From positions 102,068,515 to 102,132,514 of the forward strand of contig NC_073746.1 of the NCBI RefSeq assembly GCF_029784135.1: DNA of 64,000 nucleotides, read 5' to 3'. Source of the stretch: Toxorhynchites rutilus septentrionalis. Its lineage: Eukaryota; Arthropoda; Insecta; Diptera; Culicidae. This document shows positions 57,395-64,000 of the stretch, in pieces. Numbering within the stretch: the stretch's first letter is position 1; every line of letters starts with the position of its first letter. The notes beneath the pieces were generated by a model that did not search any database, had not been told where the DNA came from, and worked only from the letters and a program-made list of their open reading frames with translations. The translations under genes and the position numbers were made by a program.

Positions 57395-58692
57395 ACGGGT
57401 GTTAAATAAAAAATGAGAATTTTTTCATTACCCTTCAGTAACTCAAATAAAGAGCGTAAAATTTTCTTTTTCCAAGAAAATTGCTCTTTGGGCTCCCTAG
57501 AAACAGTAGGCGTGTTTGGTTTTGCTAGTTTGAATTTAGTCAAAGCAAAGATGGCGTCGAAACAGCACGTGCTCCGCGAACGCATTGTACGGTTCTACGA
57601 AACGCATTTCCAGCAAGGAAAAAAGTTCACGGTGGCAGATTTTAAGGAAGAAAATGTACCTGTCAGTACGGTATATCGTATCCTGGGTTGCCTGAACGTA
57701 GAGCGGAAGGTCGGAAGTGGTCGTCCGGTGACGATAATGACGAAGCAGAGGAAGACATCGTTAAAGAAGCTGTTTGACAACAAGGACGCAACCAGCCTGC
57801 GTGACGCCGGTCGGAAATATGGCTGCTTCCACGTATTGATCCATCGGACCCTCAAGATGGAAGGAATCGTCTGCAGGAAGAAGACGAGGTCGCCGGAGTA
57901 CACGGAGGAGCAGATTGAGACGGTTAAATCACAGTGTCGGTGGATGACCAAAAAATACCGCGGGACGTCTTTCGTTCTGGACGACGAAAGCTATTTTCCG
58001 CTGTCCAAAACGCATATTCCAGGAAATGATAATTACTACTCCAGCGACAAGTCATCCACACCGCCTGATGTGAAATACAAGTTCAAGCACAAGTTTGAAA
58101 AAAAGGTTATGTTGTACATCGCCATTTCCGACCGGGGCATTTCAAAGCCTTGGTTTAAGCCGAGCGGTCTGGCAATCAACCAACAAATCTATCGAGAAGA
58201 GTGCCTCGATAAAATCCTGCTGCCGTTCCTGAACGAGCATCACGCGGATGGGAAGTACGTCTTCTGGCTGGACAAGGCGTCTTCCCATTACGCCAAGAAG
58301 ACGCTGGCGTATCTTGAGGAGAAAAAGATACCGTTCGTGCCGAAAGATCGTAACCCAACAAACTTGCCCCAGTGCCGCTCAATAGAGGATTTCTTTGGCT
58401 CACTCAGTGCCCTAGTGTATAAAAACAATTGGAGGGCCAAGGACACGAAGCAACTGACTACAAGAATCCGGAATTGTATCCGGAAAAAGGACGTAAGTGC
58501 CGTACAACGTTCTTGTGAGAGCATCGCGACAAAGTTGCGTCGAACAGCAGACCACGGCCCTTACTCAAACACTCTCTGACATTTTTTTGAAGAAAATACA
58601 TTATGTTATTAATAAAAAATACTGAAATCGATGAAAAAACAAATTTTTTATATGTGATTGAAAAAATTCTCATTTTTTTATTTAACACCCGT
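57395..58692 (+). mobile_element. DD37E Tc1/mariner element, apparently intact
   Basis: 1298 bp, flanked by TA (57393-57394, 58693-58694). The TIRs begin acgggtgttaaataaaaa at the left and inverted at the right, paired over about 33 bp (to gagaattttttca) with a one-base length difference in an A run. Contains an uninterrupted transposase gene. This is the best-preserved transposon in the window. Confidence 0.95.
57551..58579 (+). CDS. DD37E transposase, intact 342-codon ORF
   Basis: Nuclear cut-and-paste transposase. An upstream in-frame ATG at 57413 lies inside the TIR, so I chose the ATG at 57551 (MASKQHVLRERIVRFYE), which aligns with the MASNQ start of the 308 relative. Residues 1-50 form a helix-turn-helix (FTVADFKEENVPVSTVYRIL); VGSGRPV at 54-60 is the GRPR-like linker; a second DNA-binding unit spans about 66-110. 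The catalytic residues are Asp145 (VLDDESYF), Asp241 (FWLDKASSHYAKK) and Glu279 (CRSIEDFFG), with 37 residues between the last two. The usual N or H positions around them are present. Length matches active family members. No frameshift or stop is seen. It differs clearly from the 155, 13.7-kb and 36-kb families, so it is a separate lineage. Confidence 0.93.
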   Translation: MASKQHVLRERIVRFYETHFQQGKKFTVADFKEENVPVSTVYRILGCLNVERKVGSGRPVTIMTKQRKTSLKKLFDNKDATSLRDAGRKYGCFHVLIHRTLKMEGIVCRKKTRSPEYTEEQIETVKSQCRWMTKKYRGTSFVLDDESYFPLSKTHIPGNDNYYSSDKSSTPPDVKYKFKHKFEKKVMLYIAISDRGISKPWFKPSGLAINQQIYREECLDKILLPFLNEHHADGKYVFWLDKASSHYAKKTLAYLEEKKIPFVPKDRNPTNLPQCRSIEDFFGSLSALVYKNNWRAKDTKQLTTRIRNCIRKKDVSAVQRSCESIATKLRRTADHGPYSNTL

Positions 58693-58694
58693 TA

Positions 58695-59111
58695 GGATAT
58701 AATAACTATCTTCATTTATAAGACTGACTGTTTGGACTGTATTGTTGCGTCCAGGCGCGAAACATACAAAAAAAGTAAAATTTTGGTATTTCATAACTAT
58801 AGAACCAGATGGAAAAACTCCCACCCCTTCAAAAAATTAACGTCGATTTCACATGAGTTAAAATAAGTTTCTAATTCGTAGGTCATCTTTAGTTCTCAAT
58901 CAGTTCAAATAACCCATTCGGGGTGGTTTCGACCAAGCTGCACCATGTTGTAGTGTGTATCTCGTTCTACGCAAAGGATACTGCTCGTTTAAGCTCTTAA
59001 ATATGTGAATAAGTGATTTATGACGTATATCGTCTTTCTCTATCTAGGGGAATGGTGGAACAGACACCTTAAGTAAACGTTGTTTTTTTTCGCGAATTTC
59101 ACAATAAATAT
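58695..59111. other. Unassigned stretch
   Basis: Nothing recognised. Confidence 0.35.
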
Positions 59112-59230
59112 TAGGTGTACCGGTAAGTTTCTTCAGTTTTAAAACAGATGGTGTAACTTGATTATTATTCCAGTGAATCAAATTTCCAGACAATCATTGG
59201 AAAGCTGTCATTGCGCATCTTTTTCAGTAT

Positions 59231-60430
59231 ATGTCTAAAAATGAAAGCGTAAAGAACATATTTTTTTTGCCACTTCGAATATGTCGAATTTCGTACCAAC
59301 GAATTTTCGCGGGGATTGTTACTTCATTACTTCAATATGAAGAAAAAAGCTGCGGAAAGTCATCGCCTTTTTGGTGTAAGTTTATGGTGACCGATGCTTC
59401 AACTGAGCGAACGTGTCAGACGTGGTTGGCACGGTTTAAAAGTGGTACATTTGACATGGAAGACGAAGAACGTTCCGTACCGCCAAAAAAAGTTTGAAGA
59501 TGTAACGCTGTAACGCAACAAGAACTTGCAGATACACTTGGAGTAGCTTGGAGTAGCGCTCCCGTGGCCGAGTGGCTAGTGTCACACCTAACATGCCAGG
59601 GGTTCGGGTTCGATTCCAGTCCTGGTTGGGGGAATTTTTCGTCAAAGAAATTTCCCCCGACTTGCACTGTGGTCACGCTTGTTCTATAGCTTGCCAGTAC
59701 AGAATACATTCAAGGCGTGTTATTCGGCATAGACATCTCAACTAATTACAAATAAAAATGACGCAAGTAATACTACGTTGAGACGGCGAAGTTCCTCTAG
59801 GAACGTTAGTGCCACTTAAGAAGAAGAAGCTCAGCAAACCATGTCCGATCGTTTAAAAGCAATGAGAATGATCCGAAAGATATGAAATTAGGTGCCGTAT
59901 GAATTGAAGCCACGAGACGTCGAACGCCGTTTTTTCACGTGCGAACAACTGCTCCAACGACATAAAAGAAAGGGTTTTTTGCAACGAATCGTTACTGGCG
60001 ATGAAAAGTTGGTCCATTACGACAATCCTAAACGTCCGGCAATGTATGGATACCTCGGCTATACATCAACACCGCGCGGAGTATTCACAGCCAGAAGCTT
60101 ATGCTGTCTATTTGGTGGGACCAGCTGGATGTGGTGTACTTTGAGCTGCTAAAACCGAATGAAACCATTACGGGAGACCTCTGCCGACGACAATCGATGC
60201 GCTTGAGCCGTGCACTGAAGGAAAAACGGCCATAATACGAGCAAAGACACGATAAAGTTATTTTGCGGCACGACAATGCTCGGCGATATGTCGCGAAACC
60301 GGTCAAAACATTCTTGGAAATGCTGAAATGGGAGGTCCTATCCTACCCGCCGTATTCTCCAGACATTGTTCCGTTCGATTACTACCTTTTTCGATCCAAT
60401 TTTGATGAAATCCAAAATTGGATCCATTGA
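59231..60430 (+). pseudogene. Mariner transposase pseudogene
   Basis: N-terminal piece 59231-59497 holds ERTCQTWLARFKSGTFDMED, the mariner helix-turn-helix region. The following QELADTLGVA is cut by the SINE and resumes at 59834 with QQTMSDRLKAM. Then come RHKRKGFLQRIVTGDEKLVH with YDNPKR (first Asp, about 59990-60020), and in another frame LRHDNARRYVAKPVKTFLEM (second Asp, about 60270) and YPPYSPDIVPFDYYLF (third Asp). There are 34 residues between the second and third Asp: DD34D. Several frameshifts and stops. Confidence 0.85.
59551..59833 (+). mobile_element. Feilai-like tRNA-derived SINE
   Basis: About 283 bp. An RNA polymerase III promoter is visible: box A tggccgagtgg (59565-59575) and box B ggttcgattcc (59607-59617), 31 nt apart, as in a tRNA. 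The tRNA-unrelated body (cttgcactgtggtcacgc, acattcaaggcgtgttattc, acgcaagtaatactacg) is shared with the relic at 19221-19402. The 3' end is an (AAG)n tail, aagaagaag. The insertion splits the mariner codons for GVA|QQT; a clean TSD is not evident because ttggagtagc is repeated at the left junction. Resemblance to Feilai is from memory of the family. Confidence 0.85.
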
Positions 60431-60496
60431 AACCATTTTTGCAGCATAAAACATTAATTTTTGAAAAAAAAACCAAGAAACTCGCCGGTACTCCTA

Positions 60497-60911
60497 TTAT
60501 ATACCTATCATCTCACATTGATAGTCTAGGTCTTTTTTTATAATAAAATTTGCCTTATAGGCAGAAATTTTGCAAAATGAAAGTGTCGGGCACCTTCGAA
60601 AAAATAAGATTGAGTCGGGAAAGGAGGACACTTGGCGAGAAAGATGGACACCTGGAGTGGGAAAGATGGACACTAACTGAAAATTCAAGTTTATGTACTC
60701 AATAAGTTTTGGAGGTCTTCTAACAGGCCTTAAAATGATCGAACAAAAAAGCTAGACTAAAATCACCTAGAAGGGCTTGTTTATCACGTTTATCATTTTT
60801 TCATCACAAATTCGGATTACGTTTTAAAACCCGCTCTGCTGATTCGTCCAACCCGCTCTGCTGGTTGCATTTGCAAACGTTGTTAGCGGATTTTCTTCCA
60901 AAACAAAACTA
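60497..60911. other. Unassigned stretch
   Basis: Short direct repeats: gagtcgggaaaggaggaca / gagtgggaaagatggacac (60612-60672) and a duplicated acccgctctgctg (60829-60864). No gene recognised. Confidence 0.4.
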
Positions 60912-61399
60912 TGGATGGGTTATACCTATGATATAAGCGCAAGGTTGACGTAGGACTGCCGTTGGCTTAGTAATCAATTGTATTTCTTCAATTAGCAATA
61001 ATCCCACCTCGGATGTTCCTCATTGGGTACGGTATCGCCGCTGCGCAGTGCTATCTTTTGTGTATTGATTAAATTATTGATTAAAATAGTGAATGAATGA
61101 AACTATTTACGAATTCAGTTGCAAACAAATCTCAATTTCAGTCATGCATTATGGTAGTAGTGCATGAAAAGTATCGCAGCAAATAGTTATCAACATTTTG
61201 CCTAATCATCAAACGGTATGCGTAGAAGTTCAGTGAGCTGGCGACATGAAGGGATATCTTCCAATGCAGTCTTGAATAATCGAGCCAAAGCGTTGCATTT
61301 GTACCCGCTTTCTTAGACCGTGATAGCAATACGAATTCTGGAGTGTAAAAATGATTGGAGGTATAAAAGTATTGCCGACTCGAATGTATCTGCAATGCC

Positions 61400-61765
61400 G
61401 ATTCTCCCAACTTCTTGGTTTCGGAATCTGTATTGGGAAAACACATTCCGGTTTGCAAAAATGCAAGCGAGTACAAAAGTACTCGTAGTTTGCATCTTTC
61501 CCCAGGCTCCATGGTTTTCAAGCCTGTGTTAGGAACATTCCAATTTGCAAAAACGCAAACGAGTATGAAAGTTCCCACTGCTTGCATCTAAATTTCTATA
61601 CAGATTTTCACAGGCTCCATGGTTTTGAAGTATGTGTTAGAGAAATATTCCGATTTTCAGAAACGCAAGCGAGTACAAAAGTACCCGCAGCTTGCATCAA
61701 TTTTGCAATGTAGATTTCCTCAGGCTCCATGGTTTTGAAGTCTGTGTTAGGGAAACATCCATCCG
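61400..61765 (+). repeat. Tandem array of about 108-bp units
   Basis: The phrase caggctccatggtttt recurs at 61503, 61611 and 61721 (spacing 108 and 110). A diverged unit lies about 95 bp upstream (cttcttggtttcggaatctg, 61410). Each unit includes tgcaaaaacgcaagcgagta and cagcttgcatc-like blocks. Related to 6945-7130. Confidence 0.85.
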
Positions 61766-62052
61766 TGGATTTCCGAGCGGCACTCGGTTATATATTGATT
61801 GGTGTGATTTCAATAGCCTGTTTTGAAAGCAATTTTAGGGCTATAGAAACAAGTTTTTGGATCAAGAAGTAACAAGCATAGAACGCGTAGACATTTTATC
61901 TTACGGATGAAGTGTTTATCATACCACTTCGTTCAGTTGTTTAGGAGCTATCAACGCTCAAAATCTCGTTCTCAGGCATAACGCTTTCGTTTTCGAAACT
62001 TTGAACTTACACTCCAGTATAGAAATGAAAGACGTAGTCCTACGTTAAAATT
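61766..62052 (+). repeat. 285-bp terminal block shared with 25351-25640
   Basis: Strong colinear match in the same orientation; see 25351-25640. Confidence 0.88.
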
Positions 62053-62743
62053 CATTTCACTTCGGTGTCCGTCTTACCCGTCTTGATTAGTTTTTTTTTC
62101 AATCTTTCTCGAATAAAAATGATAAAACTTCACCGCTGATTTGCTAACTGGGAGAGAAGAGATGATAAAACACTCACGTAACGAAAATACCCCAAAAAAT
62201 TACTCGATAACAATGAAAACCTTATTTTCTGTAGACGAAAAATTACATCAAGCTGTTTGTAGATTACCTTTATGTTTTTATTTACTATTTTAACAGAAGG
62301 CTGTACACAGTAATTGTCAAAGGTATTGATACATTGTATTGCATGTTTGTACATCATTAAAATTTAAACGTCTCATTCCCCATGCATTTGCACAGACCGT
62401 AAAGCGTTTCCCTAACACGGTCTAGAAAATCGTTTATTCAACTAAATCTAACATAAGTGGTTGAAAGCTACCCACCTTTCATACCTAAAACAAGACTTAC
62501 AAGGTTCGCTGTTTTTTATGCATTTTAATCAATTTTTTACTGAAATCATTGACGGCTCTAATCACTGACAGTTCTACAATTTGGCTGATATTTATTTAGA
62601 CTGGATAGAGAAAAAATGTTCAAATTTGACTGAAATTTTAATGGAATATATTTATGTTTCATGTGTCACACTTGAACAAACCATACCAGAAATCTGCCTA
62701 GCCTAAGATAAAATAATCGTCATTTGTTTAGAATTTCTACCTA
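62053..62743. other. Unassigned AT-rich stretch
   Basis: Nothing recognised. Confidence 0.35.
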
Positions 62744-62745
62744 GT

Positions 62746-63205
62746 GTAGCAATAAGTTCTGCCCGTGAAATAGAGAATGCTGCCAGCAGAGAAATTTGAA
62801 GCGAAAAAAAGTGGCAACACTGCAGTCTTGTAGTGTGATGTTCTTCCTTCATTCTCACCAAATTTCCCGGTCCCTTCAGTATTTGTTTGGTTCTATAGCA
62901 TCAATGAAGTTCGGCCTGTACGAGAAGCATGTGGCAACTGTCGCGTTATCTAAGTGCACAGCGAAACAGATCTACGAGCTGCTGAAAACGATTTCCACCC
63001 ATGAACAACTGTTAAGGGAAATAGACCAATGGATGAGCGTCCGAGGTCGGTACGGCTTCACGATGTCATTCTTGCCGTCCGTGAACGCGATCGGCGCAAT
63101 CCTCTACGAAAACAAAAACTTATAGCAGCTGAAATGAACGTTTCCAAGAGCAGCATCAGCCGAATTTTGCGTGAAGATTTACAGCTTGGTACTTGGTGAT
63201 GAACT
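62746..63205 (+). mobile_element. Tc1/mariner 5' relic
   Basis: The start gtgtagcaataagttctgcc (after TA at 62744-62745) resembles a Tc1/mariner end. A frame at 62906-63030 reads EKHVATVALSKCTAKQIYEL with LKTISTHEQ. After a frameshift near 63030 it reads DVILAVRERDRRNPLRKQKL and AAEMNVSKSSISRILREDL. This is the two-part DNA-binding N-terminus of a Tc1/mariner transposase. Sequence after about 63200 is unrelated, so the catalytic domain is lost. Confidence 0.68.
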
Positions 63206-64000
63206 TCTGCTATATTTTTTGACATAGAACTATTTAAGTCTATCTTCAAGGATGATCGATTAGAAAACACGTTAGGCTTTTTTCGTCTGTGAAACTCACT
63301 CGTGGGTACTTTATATGTATTATCTATCAAATTATTCATGTGTACATACTACTTCAACACCAAAGAACTTAGTCCTATGATTTCCCAGTCTCGGGCTCTG
63401 TGGGACGGCATTTATAAAGCGACTTGCAGAATGAGATGGAGTTATTCACATATTTTTCAGTCAAATTGAGTGGAACCTTAGCTTCGCCTGATGCTCATGA
63501 ACGGTTGTTTCAGATATCTAGATAGAATCAACTAATTCTCGTATAATTAATCGAAAATTCATCATGTTCGGCGTCCTCCAATATTGGTGTTAATCTCAAT
63601 GAAAACCCATTCTCGTAATTGTAGTCGTGTTTAAAATGCTAAATGCTACACTTCTCAGTTTCCCCCTCTCTTGACTCATGCAAGGCTAAGATTTTGTTAG
63701 TCCACCACCAAATGTTTTACTGATTACTGGTATCTTCCTTATCAGGATTTGAAAATGTCATTAGGATCTGTGGTGAAATACAACCATCTTCAGCACCATA
63801 GTAGCCATCCCCTCTTCTTAGCTCTTCTTCAGACCACGAAACCGGACTAATTGCAAAAATTTGCTACCGTCGATAACCTATCATCAAACGCGAAACAGTG
63901 TATCGGCTGGGACTTTAACGACTGAAGATTCTTTTCACGAAGCGTGATCTCGTTTTTTCTCTTCTTCCCACAGCAACACTGGATTTCTCGGTCAAATTCC
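63206..64000. other. Unassigned stretch to window end
   Basis: No gene or repeat that I can support. Confidence 0.35.

Larger units (their letters stand above)
59114..60494 (+). mobile_element. Mariner (DD34D) element, dead, split by a SINE
   Basis: Flanked by TA (59112-59113, 60495-60496). The TIRs read inward ggtgtaccggtaagtttctt and ggagtaccggcgagtttctt. Without the SINE (59551-59833) it would be about 1.1 kb, a normal mariner size being 1.3 kb. Confidence 0.88.
60912..62052 (+). repeat. Composite dispersed repeat, copy 2
   Basis: Left end gggttatacctatgatataa, gcaaggttgacgtaggact; right end tatagaaatgaaagacgtag, tcctacgtt. Both ends match the 24003-25640 repeat, but the interior here is a tandem array (61400-61765) instead of the duplicated 24-kb interior. 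Confidence 0.72.

Noticed and set aside
57413..57550. N-terminal extension of the intact DD37E transposase
   Set aside because: The ATG at 57413 is inside the terminal inverted repeat and the 46 extra residues have no counterpart in related transposases.
1..64000. CRISPR arrays, operons or bacterial-type features
   Set aside because: Regularly spaced repeats present are tandem (143 bp, 108 bp) without spacers, and all coding content is eukaryotic transposon-derived.

Overview
The window is eukaryotic, AT-rich and almost entirely made of transposable elements. I found no host protein-coding gene, rRNA or functional tRNA that I can support. The mixture points to a mosquito (Culicidae, probably a culicine): several Tc1/mariner families with a DD37E catalytic triad (the ITmD37E type known from mosquitoes), a tRNA-derived SINE resembling Feilai of Aedes, LINEs with RNase H, and many MITEs. 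The species cannot be named from the sequence alone.

Layout. 0.1-7.2 kb: a dead DD37E element, two mariner relics and a mariner-like element that has lost its catalytic core, then a short minisatellite. 7.2-13.7 kb: mostly unassigned sequence, with a fragment of a CTGACCCGG-type dispersed repeat, a perfect 22-bp palindrome and a hAT-type MITE with an 8-bp target duplication. 13.7-23.7 kb: a full-length DD37E element with a single nonsense codon, a 5'-truncated LINE with an open reverse transcriptase ORF, an inverted repeat pair, a SINE relic, a DD37E fragment, a (TA)n tract, and a 5'-truncated RNase-H LINE with target duplications. 23.7-35.5 kb: a composite dispersed repeat, DD37E debris, palindromic MITEs sharing the TIR gggtgccaatgaa, a 374-bp MITE and a hAT 3' end. 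36.0-41.3 kb: a second copy of the DD37E family, split by a 4.3-kb LINE that keeps long ORFs. 41.3-48.4 kb: fragments, a BEL/Pao protease relic, and a nested set in which a palindromic MITE carries two younger MITEs, one with about 88-bp TIRs and a 9-bp duplication (Mutator-like). 48.9-54.3 kb: a second RNase-H LINE, then a (TA)n tract containing the 3' part of a LINE with a restriction-like endonuclease, then a repeat built on a 143-bp tandem unit. 57.4-58.7 kb: a DD37E element with an uninterrupted 342-codon transposase and intact TIRs. 59.1-60.5 kb: a mariner relic split by a SINE. 60.9-62.1 kb: a second copy of the 24-kb composite repeat with a different interior. The end holds another Tc1/mariner N-terminal relic.

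The genes do not work together as a pathway; they are independent mobile elements. Nesting gives relative ages. The DD37E element at 57.4 kb, the split DD37E pair (13.7 and 36.0 kb), the LINE at 36.8 kb and the RNase-H LINE pair look youngest. The frameshifted mariner relics and the 25.9-kb DD37E debris look oldest. All calls come from reading the sequence by eye; clade names are stated as inference where they are.
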